Origin: Bacteroidia bacterium
Lineage (GTDB): Bacteria > Bacteroidota > Bacteroidia > CAIKAF01
Assembly (NCBI GenBank): GCA_016742095.1
Contig: JACVCJ010000021.1
Location: 1-64,000 of the forward strand
Length of the DNA: 64,000 nt
Direction: 5' to 3'
This document shows positions 42,164-50,225 of the stretch, in pieces (the first letter of the stretch is position 1; each line of letters opens with the position of its first letter). Under the pieces are notes generated by a model. That model made no database searches and had not been told where the DNA came from. It saw only the letters and a list, made by a program, of their open reading frames with translations. The position numbers were made by a program, and so were the translations under genes.

Positions 42164-42778
42164 ATGTCCGAAAACTTCGAAAATATACTTTCCGAACATT
42201 TTACGCTCAGCCCGCAGCAGCGCGACATGCTGACGGCCACCAAAGCCCTGTACGAGCACTGGAACGCACAGATCAATGTGATATCCCGCAAGGATATGGA
42301 ACATTTTTACGAACATCACGTGCTGCACAGCCTGGGCATAGCCCTGTTCAAGCAGTTTGAGGCCGGACAAAGAGTGATCGATGTGGGCACCGGCGGCGGA
42401 TTTCCCGGGCTTCCCCTGGCCATCCTGTTCCCCGAAACGGAATTTGTGCTGAACGATAGCATCGGTAAAAAGCTGAAAGTGGCACAGGGCGTGGCCGATG
42501 AACTGGGCATAAAGAACGTGCGCACCCTGCACGCCCGCAGCGGGGACGTACGCGATACCTTTGACGCCGTGCTGGGCCGCGCCGTAAAGAACATTCCCGA
42601 ATTTTATGCCTTTACCCGCCACCTGCTGAAGCCCGGAGCCGCCTACTGGTACCTGAAGGGCGGCGATTTTGCCGAAGAACTGGTACAGGTACCCATGCAC
42701 AGTAAGGTGATGGAACTGTATCCTTATTTTAAAACGGAATTTTTCGAGACCAAGAAAGTGGTCCACATGTGGCCGTAA
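42164..42778 (+). CDS. rsmG: 16S rRNA (guanine-527-N7)-methyltransferase RsmG
   Basis: The 204-residue protein shows the class I SAM-binding motif VIDVGTGGGFPGLPLAI, with the RsmG-typical acidic NDSIGKKLKV and ARSGDV in the following strands. The short helical N-terminus (YEHWNAQINVISRKDME) is also typical. It methylates G527 of 16S rRNA. The gene overlaps the upstream end of the following dehydrogenase frame slightly and is part of the lepA run. Confidence 0.95.
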   Translation: MSENFENILSEHFTLSPQQRDMLTATKALYEHWNAQINVISRKDMEHFYEHHVLHSLGIALFKQFEAGQRVIDVGTGGGFPGLPLAILFPETEFVLNDSIGKKLKVAQGVADELGIKNVRTLHARSGDVRDTFDAVLGRAVKNIPEFYAFTRHLLKPGAAYWYLKGGDFAEELVQVPMHSKVMELYPYFKTEFFETKKVVHMWP

Positions 42779-42789
42779 AACCGCTGTAT

Positions 42790-43704
42790 ATGCTGAAAGT
42801 GATCGCCCCGTCCTTCCTGAAGAACCCGCAGCTTGTGAACGAGCTGCTGTCGCTTTTTCCCGATGCGGTGCTGTATACCGGCGCCGAATGGGACACGGAA
42901 GCCCTGCGACTTTTCTGCGCCGATGCCGAAGCCCTGATCGTGGGCCGCGAAAAGATCGACGAAGCCTTCCTGCAGAACTGTCCGGCCCTGCGCATCGTAG
43001 CCAAATACGGCGTGGGCATCGACAATATCGACCAGCAGGCCCTGCATACATACAACGTACAGTTAGGCTGGACCGGCGGCGTGAATAAACGCTCCGTGGC
43101 CGAACTTACCATCGGGTTCCTGCTCGGCGCCGCTCACAACACCTTTTTCACCGGCAACCGCCTCAAAAAAGACATCTGGTACAAAGACGGGGGCGTATGT
43201 GTACAGGAACGCCGCCTGGGTATTATCGGGCTGGGACATATCGGCAGCGAAGTGGCGGAGTTGTTACAGCCCTTCGGCATGGAAATATGGGCCAACGATA
43301 TCCTGGATAAAACGGCCGAAGCCGCCCGCCTGAAGATCCGCCTCTGCGAAAAGGAAGAGATTTACCGGAACTGCGATTTTATCAGCCTGCACGTTCCCTA
43401 TACACCCGAAACCCGGCACATGATCGACGGCAGCGTGCTGGAACAGATGCTGCCGCATGCTTTTGTGCTGAACTGCGCCCGGGGCGAACTGGTAGATCAC
43501 GAAGCCATGATCCGGGCCCTGGAACAGGAACGTATCGGCGGTTATTTTGCCGATGCCTTCGACCCCGAACCCTATACCGACAGCCGCCTTACCGGGCTGG
43601 ATAATTTCTTCGGCACGCCGCATATCGGGGGCAACAGCCGGGAGGCGGTGCTGAACATGGGCCGCAGCGCTATAGAACATATCCGCCGCTTTTACGTATA
43701 CTAA
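42790..43704 (+). CDS. D-2-hydroxyacid dehydrogenase (phosphoglycerate dehydrogenase-like)
   Basis: The 304-residue protein is taken from ATG 42790. A GTG at 42769 would overlap rsmG. It has the NAD-binding Rossmann motif LGIIGLGHIGSEVAELL, the catalytic Arg in NCARGELVDHEAM, Glu in FDPEP and His in GTPHIGGNSREA. No ACT or regulatory domain is present. Substrate candidates include 3-phosphoglycerate, glyoxylate or other 2-keto acids. The substrate is not determined. Confidence 0.9.
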   Translation: MLKVIAPSFLKNPQLVNELLSLFPDAVLYTGAEWDTEALRLFCADAEALIVGREKIDEAFLQNCPALRIVAKYGVGIDNIDQQALHTYNVQLGWTGGVNKRSVAELTIGFLLGAAHNTFFTGNRLKKDIWYKDGGVCVQERRLGIIGLGHIGSEVAELLQPFGMEIWANDILDKTAEAARLKIRLCEKEEIYRNCDFISLHVPYTPETRHMIDGSVLEQMLPHAFVLNCARGELVDHEAMIRALEQERIGGYFADAFDPEPYTDSRLTGLDNFFGTPHIGGNSREAVLNMGRSAIEHIRRFYVY

Positions 43705-43707
43705 AGT

Positions 43708-43941
43708 ATGAGAAGAACCGCATATATACCCGCCGTTATTTTTGCCGCCGTATTGCTGGGCGGCTCCTGCGCCTCATCCAAAGGAGGCGGTAAGAACGAC
43801 TGCCTTACCAAACCTAAGGAAGACTGCGTATGTACCATGCAGTACGACCCGGTCTGCGGCTGCGACGGCAAGACCTACAGCAATGCCTGTTCGGCAGGCT
43901 GCGCCGGGGTTACCAGCTACACAAAAGGCGAGTGTAAATAA
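43708..43941 (+). CDS. lipoprotein with Kazal-type protease inhibitor domain
   Basis: The 77-residue protein has a lipoprotein signal ([11 protein letters not shown]). The mature part is a complete Kazal-like domain: [12 protein letters not shown]...[20 protein letters not shown]...GECK, with the signature [13 protein letters not shown] and the expected cysteines. Kazal domains inhibit serine proteases. A surface or periplasmic lipoprotein form would protect the cell from its own secreted or foreign proteases. It lies 3 bases after the dehydrogenase gene. Confidence 0.92.
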   Translation: MRRTAYIPAVIFAAVLLGGSCASSKGGGKNDCLTKPKEDCVCTMQYDPVCGCDGKTYSNACSAGCAGVTSYTKGECK

Positions 43942-43943
43942 GC

Positions 43944-44639
43944 TCAGGCCTCTTTCACCTGCATAATAAAGCCTTCGGAGTGGATGTTACGTATTTCGAT
44001 ACGGGGATCCTCCGCCAGGTATTTGCGTAATTTAGTGATGTACACGTCCATACTGCGGCCCGTGAAGTAATCGTCGTTCTTCCAGATCTCTTTCAGGGCG
44101 CGGGAACGCGGCATTACGCGTCCTTCGTACTGGCACAGCATTTCCAGCAGGTCGCCTTCCTTGGGCGAAAGGGTCTGCACCGATCCGTTGGCCCCGGTCA
44201 GTTCGCGCAGGTCCGAACGGTAGGTATAATTACCGATGGTATAGTGTTGTTTCTTTTCCGGGGCGGTTTCCTGGCCTCTTTTGAGGATGGCCTGGATCTT
44301 CAGCAGCAGAATTTCCGAATCGAAAGGTTTGGTGATATAATCGTCGGCCCCGATACGGTAGCCTTTTACCAGGTCTTCCTTCAGGGTTTTGGCCGTGAGA
44401 AAGATCACGGGCATGGCCGGGTTGGCCTGTTTGATCTCTTCGGCGAGGGTAAACCCGTCCTTTATGGGCATCATCACATCCAGTATACACAGTTCAAAGC
44501 TTTCCTGCTGAAAGGCGTTCCAGCCCTCCTGTCCGTTGCGGCAGAGCGTTACGTCGTATTCATGCATGATCAGGAAATCGCGCAGCAGGGGCCCGAAGCC
44601 CGCATCGTCCTCAACCAGTAAGATCTTTGTATTACTCAT
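43944..44639 (-). CDS. OmpR-family response regulator (RprY-like)
   Basis: The 231-residue protein has a receiver domain with Asp54 (CILDVMMPIKDGFTLA), acidic Asp11-Asp12 and Lys in DYITKPFDSE, followed by an OmpR-type winged helix (about 130-230, VQTLSPKEGDLLEMLCQYEG). It is encoded after the kinase with an 8-base overlap, so the two form a cognate pair. The RprX/RprY pair of Bacteroides fits this size and layout. Confidence 0.93.
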   Translation of the reverse strand: MSNTKILLVEDDAGFGPLLRDFLIMHEYDVTLCRNGQEGWNAFQQESFELCILDVMMPIKDGFTLAEEIKQANPAMPVIFLTAKTLKEDLVKGYRIGADDYITKPFDSEILLLKIQAILKRGQETAPEKKQHYTIGNYTYRSDLRELTGANGSVQTLSPKEGDLLEMLCQYEGRVMPRSRALKEIWKNDDYFTGRSMDVYITKLRKYLAEDPRIEIRNIHSEGFIMQVKEA

Positions 44640-46092
44640 GTTCGTTTAGTTTTAGAGGCAATTGTATGATTATAGTAGTTCCCTTGTTAACGGTACTTTC
44701 GGCCTTTATGTTTCCTTTATGCAGTTCCACGATCGAACGCACGTAAAAAAGTCCCAGGCCGAAACCCTTGGTATTGTGGATATCGCCACCGGATACCCGC
44801 ATAAATTTATCGAAGATAAAAGGCAGTTTTTCGCGGGATATACCGATGCCGTTGTCCGTGATGCGCAGTTCGATGTAATTTCCGTCCTCGGTGAGCTTCA
44901 GGCTGGTGCGTATGAGCGGAGGCTCGGCGTTGTTGTATTTAACGGCGTTCTCGAAAATGTTGGAGATCACATTGGTAAAATGGGTATAATCGGCATATAC
45001 ATAGGGCTCGTTCTCCGGCACGGAATGTTCAAAACGGATCTGTTTTTCCTGCAGGTGGAAGCTTACCCGGTCGCTGGCAAACTCGATCAGTTCGGACAAC
45101 AGCAGTTTTTCGCGGCGCAGTTCCAGTTTACCGGCCTCCAGCACGGCCGACTGCAGTACCGACTCGATGTGGCGGTTCATCCGGTGGTTCTCTTCCTTGA
45201 TAATGCGGCTGTACTGGCGGATGATATCGGGCTGGTTGATGATCTTTTCGTTCACGATAGAATCGGCGGCCAGCGAAATAGACGCGATGGGCGTTTTAAA
45301 CTCATGCGTCATATTATTGATGAAGTCGGTCTTCATCTGTGAAAGTTTTTTCTGCCGCAACAGCCGGCGCAGGGTAGAAATGTATATATAAAGGATAACC
45401 ACGCAGAGTACCAGGAACATGACCACAAAAGGCAGGGTCTGCGTAAGGATCACCTGTTTCTTTCCCGGGAAATGCACCACCAGGAACTGGGGCGAAGAAA
45501 AAAGGCTGCCTTCAAAAAGCAGGGCCTCGTAGGTAGAATGGTTCAGGGGCAGGGTCTTGAGTTCGCCGTGCAGGGTGTCGTTGATCTGGAACCCGGGGCC
45601 TACCACAATGGCCTCGTAGCGGGCCGGCAGTCCGTACAGGCGGATGGCCGTCTGCAGGATGGAATCGGCCTTTACGGCATTGAGAACACTGCGTTTGGTG
45701 AGCATATGCCCCATATGTCCGAAAAGGCTGCCGAAAATATCGGTGGGCCAGAACTCCTTGCCGTTCCGGGAGAGGGAATCGATATTGGAATAGGTGCTGA
45801 TGGATTCGAATACGCTGCCGTCGGGCAGGGTGTCCTTCTTAAAAGTAGTATTGCCCGAAGGGGCCGGCTCGGCGCTCACGGTAGGACTAACTGCCAGGGG
45901 ATCAAACAGTTCTTCCACGGCATTCTTACGTATTTCGGCCGTGGCAAAGGAAAGTGAAGTAGCCACCGCCCGGTCGAACTCTTCTTCCTTAAGTTCGATG
46001 GCGGCCAGGAACCAGTAGGTCTGGAGGGCCAGTATGCCTATGAGTGCCAGACTCATAAACACTGCCTGTATCATTTCTTTCCGGTGCAACAT
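44632..46092 (-). CDS. sensor histidine kinase (RprX-like)
   Basis: The 486-residue protein has an N-terminal transmembrane helix (about 10-30), a periplasmic region and a second helix near 235-255. The phospho-acceptor His is in the HisKA motif NNMTHEFKTPIASISLAADS. The HATPase domain shows FENAVKYNNAEPP (N box), RITDNGIGISREKLPFIFDK (G1/F box) and KGFGLGLFYVRSIVELHKG (G2). The kinase gene is divergent from the NIDO/SprB adhesin gene, with a shared 171-base intergenic region. Confidence 0.93.
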   Translation of the reverse strand: MLHRKEMIQAVFMSLALIGILALQTYWFLAAIELKEEEFDRAVATSLSFATAEIRKNAVEELFDPLAVSPTVSAEPAPSGNTTFKKDTLPDGSVFESISTYSNIDSLSRNGKEFWPTDIFGSLFGHMGHMLTKRSVLNAVKADSILQTAIRLYGLPARYEAIVVGPGFQINDTLHGELKTLPLNHSTYEALLFEGSLFSSPQFLVVHFPGKKQVILTQTLPFVVMFLVLCVVILYIYISTLRRLLRQKKLSQMKTDFINNMTHEFKTPIASISLAADSIVNEKIINQPDIIRQYSRIIKEENHRMNRHIESVLQSAVLEAGKLELRREKLLLSELIEFASDRVSFHLQEKQIRFEHSVPENEPYVYADYTHFTNVISNIFENAVKYNNAEPPLIRTSLKLTEDGNYIELRITDNGIGISREKLPFIFDKFMRVSGGDIHNTKGFGLGLFYVRSIVELHKGNIKAESTVNKGTTIIIQLPLKLNEHE

Positions 46093-46099
46093 TTGCCGT

Positions 46100-46114
46100 A
46101 AAAATACACTTTGA
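46100..46114 (+). repeat. 15-base direct repeat, copy 1
   Basis: AAAAATACACTTTGA here is repeated exactly at 46190-46204 in the same direction. An exact inverted copy is found in the first Nudix operator at 26943-26957. Confidence 0.7.
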
Positions 46115-46189
46115 TTAACACTATTTATGCCCGCTTAACAAGGATTTAGCTTACATTAGCATTTCTTTAACAGGCAGTTCACGCTCAAA

Positions 46190-46204
46190 AAAAATACACT
46201 TTGA
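46190..46204 (+). repeat. 15-base direct repeat, copy 2
   Basis: Second exact copy of AAAAATACACTTTGA, 90 bases downstream of the first, just upstream of the adhesin promoter. The pair may be a binding site, possibly for the adjacent two-component regulator. Confidence 0.7.
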
Positions 46205-46214
46205 GGGTCAAATA

Positions 46215-46246
46215 TTTGGACTTGTTAAAATTTCTTAATACATTTG
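46215..46246 (+). promoter_or_regulatory. promoter of the NIDO/SprB adhesin gene
   Basis: TTTG at 46215-46218 and TACATTTG at 46239-46246 with 20 bases between make a good Bacteroidota promoter, 17 bases before the ATG at 46264. It argues for that start against an upstream frame start at 46201. Confidence 0.75.
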
Positions 46247-46263
46247 AGTTAAAATTTGTGAAA

Positions 46264-49200
46264 ATGAAAAAACTAATGCCACTCTTTGCGCTCATATTCA
46301 CGGCGTTATCGGCACAGGCGCAGGTGTCTGTCCCGGTAGAAGGAAGCCCTGAATATGATCAGCAAAAGCTAAACGGCACTCTTGGCAACTACACTCCCGT
46401 TCCTGCTCAGGACCTGCCAGGCACACCTGCATGGGGCCCGGGCGCAGGCGGCGTCACACCCCAGTCCGGATGCGGTTGCTATATCGAACCCGATGCTACG
46501 TGGAACACCCTGAACCTCCAGGATGACGCGAGCTCGAGCCTCATCGCCCTCCCTTTCACCTTTTGTTTTTACGGACAGAGCGATAATTCACTGTATATCA
46601 ATGCCAACGGGAACGTCACCTTCAACTCTCCCCTGGGCACCTATAGTCCGCCGCCACTCCCTTCCAACGGGCAGGCCATTATCGGTGCCTTCTGGGCGGA
46701 CGTGGACATGAACGGAGGTAACATCGGTAACATCCGCTATAAGATCACTTCTACGGCCATTTACATCAACTGGGTGAACGTAGGTTATTTCAACGATCAC
46801 GGCGATAAACGCAATACCTTTTCCATTATCCTTACCAACGGGAACGATCCCATCATCGGTACGGGTAACAACGTGGCCTTCTGCTACAAAGACATGCAGT
46901 GGACCTCGGGAGACGTGACCGGCTCCAACGGTTTCGGCGGTCCCAACCCGGCAACGGTGGGCGCCAACTGGGGGAACGGTTCCGGGCAGTTCAACCTGTT
47001 CGGTATCTTTAACCAGCCCGGCGGTAACTTTTACGGCCCCAACAATGCCAATAACGGTATCGACTGGCTCGACAACAAATCGTTCAAATTCAACGTATGT
47101 AACAACGTAAACCTGCCACCGGCACTGGTGAACGCGGTTATCCCGGGTTATACCTACCAGGTGGATACCTGTAATGCCTATGCAGGCGGTGTGATCCTGC
47201 CCAACGGCGGACCCGGCGGTATCTGTACCGGGCAGACCGTGAGCGGTTCACTCAGTTTTACAGGCCCGGAATCCGCACAGTCCGTGGCGCTTTCCATTTC
47301 GGGGCCGGCCGGTCTGTCGTCCACGCTCAGCAGCGGGTCGGGTATCTATACCATCAACTGGACCTATACGCCCACGCCGGGTACACAGGGGCCGCAGAGC
47401 TTTACCGTAACGGCCACCGATAACGGTACACCGCCCCAAACCACGGTGGTGAACTTTACGCTGAATGTTACCGTACCGCCCTATCAGCCTACCATTTCCG
47501 GCCCGGATTCCATCTGCCCCGGCAGTACGGCCATCCTTTACCTGCCGCAGAGCTGGGATACCTACAACTGGACGGGCGCTGCCACAGGCACCTCACCGAC
47601 CATCCAGGGTCCGTCGGGTACCTATAACGTAACCGTGACCTTCGGCGGTTGTACACTGAGCACATCTAAAACCGTATATCCGCACATACCTCCCACACCC
47701 GTGATCACGGGCAGCACACAGGTATGTCCGGGCCAGACCACACCGCTGGCTACCACACTGCCCTATACCGGCTACCAGTGGAGCAACGGCGATACCAATG
47801 CCATTACCAATGTGGGCGCAGGCACCTATACTGTGACCGTGACCGACAATCACTACTGTCCGGGTACATCGGCCTCGTTCACCGTGACGGCATACCAGGC
47901 AGTAACGCCCAATACGGCCGTGGTGAATGTAAGCTGTAACGGCCTCAGCGACGGGGAGATTACCGTAAGCGTTCCGGGTGCCACCGGCAACGAGACCATC
48001 AGCTGGGCGCACGACCCGAACCTGAGCTCCTTTACGGCCACCGGCCTCGCGGCAGGCACCTATAACTTTATATTTACCGATGCCAACGGTTGTCCCTGGC
48101 AGGGAACGGCCACCGTAACAGAGCCGGCGCCGCTGCAGAACACCATTACGCCTACCAATGTTACCTGCCCCGGTGGCAGCGACGGTGCCGCACAGGTGAC
48201 CAGCACCGGAGGTACCCCGCAGTATACCTATACCTGGACCAACGACGCGGGTAACGTCAGCGATCATTCCACAGGGTATGCCATGGGCACCTACGGCGTT
48301 ACCATAACCGATGCCAACGGCTGTACCGAAACCCTGTCCTTTACGCTTACCGAACTGAGCAGCACGCCGACGCTTTCGGCCACATCGCAGATAGAGTCCT
48401 GCCCCGGCGCCGCCAACGGCAGCCTGGACCTCACGGTGAACGGCGGTAACCCCTACTTCAGCTACCTCTGGAGCAACGGCGATACCAATGAAGATCCGCA
48501 GGGACTGGCCCAGGGCAATTACAGCGTGACCGTGACCGATGCCAACGGTTGTCCGTTCAACGGCAGTTTTGCCGTAGGTGTGGGCGCACAGATCAACCTC
48601 AACAGCAATGTGACCGACGTACTCTGTAACGGCGACCTGAGCGGAAGCCTGATCTTTGTACCCCAGACCGGCATAGCTCCCTTTACGGTGACACTCAACG
48701 GTAACCCGGGCTCCATGAGCAATGTGAACCTGCCGGCGGGTATATACGCCACCTACATTACCGATGTTAACGGCTGCTGGTGGTCAGACACGCTTACCAT
48801 TACCGAGCCGCCCGTACTTACAGTAGATTCGGTAGAATACAATATTAACCTGGGCGATGTGATCAATATCCCGATCGGCGCCTACGGCGGCGTACCGCCT
48901 TACGTATACAGCTGGACCCCTCCTACGGACCTGAGCTGCACGAACTGTACACAACCCACCTGCACGGCCGTGAACACCACCGTATACACCATTGAGGTAA
49001 CCGATGCCCACGGCTGTATATCCCTGGGTAAGGCCATTGTGAACGTATCCCAGCTGGGGCCGTTCATTCCGGCGGCATTTACCCCGAACGACGATGGCGT
49101 GAACGACGTGTTCAACGTAATGGCCACCGGTCTGCTGGACTTCAACCTGAAGATCTTTGACCGCTGGGGAAGCGTTATGTTCGAAAGCGACGACCTGTAC

Positions 49201-49332
49201 AGCGGCTGGAACGGTAAAATAGGCGGCAAGGAAAAATCCGCACCCGTAGGTACCTATGTATACCGCATCACAGGTACCTTTATCAACGGTAAAGACCTCG
49301 ACCAGACGGGAAGCATTAACCTGATACGCTAA
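46264..49332 (+). CDS. surface adhesin with NIDO domain, SprB repeats and type B T9SS sorting domain
   Basis: The 1022-residue protein begins MKKLMPLFALIFTALSAQAQ (signal peptide). Residues about 70-290 form a nidogen-like domain (ALPFTFCFYGQSDNSLYINA and GAFWADVDMNGG). Ig-like segments follow, including SICPGSTAILYLPQSW. About residues 560-850 are SprB-type repeats with the motifs VSCNGLSDGEITV, TVTDANGCPFNG and SCPGAANGSLDLTV. The last 90 residues are a CHU_C/gliding-motility-associated (type B) sorting domain: IPAAFTPNDDGVNDVFNV and FDRWGSVMFES. Type B tails attach proteins to the surface via SprF-like partners, which are not in the window. It has its own promoter and ends in a strong terminator. 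Confidence 0.92.
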   Translation: MKKLMPLFALIFTALSAQAQVSVPVEGSPEYDQQKLNGTLGNYTPVPAQDLPGTPAWGPGAGGVTPQSGCGCYIEPDATWNTLNLQDDASSSLIALPFTFCFYGQSDNSLYINANGNVTFNSPLGTYSPPPLPSNGQAIIGAFWADVDMNGGNIGNIRYKITSTAIYINWVNVGYFNDHGDKRNTFSIILTNGNDPIIGTGNNVAFCYKDMQWTSGDVTGSNGFGGPNPATVGANWGNGSGQFNLFGIFNQPGGNFYGPNNANNGIDWLDNKSFKFNVCNNVNLPPALVNAVIPGYTYQVDTCNAYAGGVILPNGGPGGICTGQTVSGSLSFTGPESAQSVALSISGPAGLSSTLSSGSGIYTINWTYTPTPGTQGPQSFTVTATDNGTPPQTTVVNFTLNVTVPPYQPTISGPDSICPGSTAILYLPQSWDTYNWTGAATGTSPTIQGPSGTYNVTVTFGGCTLSTSKTVYPHIPPTPVITGSTQVCPGQTTPLATTLPYTGYQWSNGDTNAITNVGAGTYTVTVTDNHYCPGTSASFTVTAYQAVTPNTAVVNVSCNGLSDGEITVSVPGATGNETISWAHDPNLSSFTATGLAAGTYNFIFTDANGCPWQGTATVTEPAPLQNTITPTNVTCPGGSDGAAQVTSTGGTPQYTYTWTNDAGNVSDHSTGYAMGTYGVTITDANGCTETLSFTLTELSSTPTLSATSQIESCPGAANGSLDLTVNGGNPYFSYLWSNGDTNEDPQGLAQGNYSVTVTDANGCPFNGSFAVGVGAQINLNSNVTDVLCNGDLSGSLIFVPQTGIAPFTVTLNGNPGSMSNVNLPAGIYATYITDVNGCWWSDTLTITEPPVLTVDSVEYNINLGDVINIPIGAYGGVPPYVYSWTPPTDLSCTNCTQPTCTAVNTTVYTIEVTDAHGCISLGKAIVNVSQLGPFIPAAFTPNDDGVNDVFNVMATGLLDFNLKIFDRWGSVMFESDDLYSGWNGKIGGKEKSAPVGTYVYRITGTFINGKDLDQTGSINLIR

Positions 49333-49354
49333 ATAAACCGAAATATTCTTACTG

Positions 49355-49383
49355 AAAGCTGCCTGTTTTGGGCAGCTTTTTTT
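49355..49383 (+). terminator. rho-independent terminator of the adhesin gene
   Basis: AAAGCTGCC (49355-49363) pairs with GGCAGCTTT (49371-49379), followed by further T. It lies 22 bases after the adhesin stop and 17 bases before the lysozyme start. Confidence 0.88.
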
Positions 49384-49400
49384 CATTTTTGCAGGACGAC

Positions 49401-50177
49401 ATGCCCCGTAAGAAAAAAAGAACACGCCTCTGGACCTTACTCCTGCTGCTGCCGGTTGCCGGAGCCGTTGCCTGGTATTTCCGGGGCGAGCTGCTGTATT
49501 TCTACTACAACCTGAAACCGGCACGCACCTACAAAAGTTTCGGGGTATATGTGCCCGAAGGGTATACCACGCTGGGCGTGGACGTAAGCCGTTACCAGGG
49601 CGCCATTAACTGGACGGCCCTTTCCGAGACCCAGCACAACCACCTGCGCCTGTCCTTCGCCTATATAAAAGCAACGGAAGGCGATAACCTGAAAGATCCC
49701 TTTTTTGAGGTGAACGCCACGGCCGGGAAAAAATCACGGCTTTTTGCGGGCGCCTATCATTTTTACCGCTTTACCGATACACCCGAGGCCCAGATAAGTT
49801 TCTTCGTAAAAAACATCGCCAGGCACGAGTTTACCCTGCCCCCGGTGCTGGATGTGGAAGACGACGACGGCATACCGCCCGCCGTGCTGCGCCGCGACCT
49901 GAAGACCGCCCTCCTGCTCCTGCAACAGAAAACCGGCCGCAAGCCTATTATTTATACCAGTCCCTCCTTTTACCGCAAATTCCTGGACCAGGGTTTTGAT
50001 GACTATACGTTCTGGCTGGCCCATTACTACGTAAACCGTCCGCTGATCCCCGGCAGTATGAATGCCCGTATCTGGCAGTTCACCGATAAGGCCACCGTAG
50101 ACGGCATCAGCACCCCGGTAGACCTGAACGTGTATCTCGGTAATTATGAAGAGTTCACATCGCTGGTACATATGTAG
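49401..50177 (+). CDS. GH25-family lysozyme (muramidase), membrane anchored
   Basis: The 258-residue protein is taken from ATG 49401. It has a basic N-terminus and one transmembrane helix (about 10-28), so it is anchored facing the periplasm. The GH25 barrel starts LGVDVSRYQGAINWTAL, continues FAYIKATEGDNLKDPFF and GAYHFYRFTDTPEAQ, and has the catalytic LDVEDDDG stretch followed by PIIYTSPSFYRKF and IWQFTD. These enzymes cut the MurNAc-GlcNAc bond in peptidoglycan. It probably remodels the cell wall. Transcription must start downstream of the adhesin terminator or read through it. Confidence 0.93.
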   Translation: MPRKKKRTRLWTLLLLLPVAGAVAWYFRGELLYFYYNLKPARTYKSFGVYVPEGYTTLGVDVSRYQGAINWTALSETQHNHLRLSFAYIKATEGDNLKDPFFEVNATAGKKSRLFAGAYHFYRFTDTPEAQISFFVKNIARHEFTLPPVLDVEDDDGIPPAVLRRDLKTALLLLQQKTGRKPIIYTSPSFYRKFLDQGFDDYTFWLAHYYVNRPLIPGSMNARIWQFTDKATVDGISTPVDLNVYLGNYEEFTSLVHM

Positions 50178-50197
50178 ATTTTACATTATTATTTTGT

Positions 50198-50205
50198 TAG
50201 GTTTG
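50198..50205 (+). promoter_or_regulatory. candidate -7 element for the receptor gene
   Basis: TAGGTTTG lies 20 bases before the TTG start at 50226, at a reasonable distance for a short leader. A -33 TTG is not evident. Confidence 0.4.
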
Positions 50206-50225
50206 TGTAACCAAATCAAAAACCG

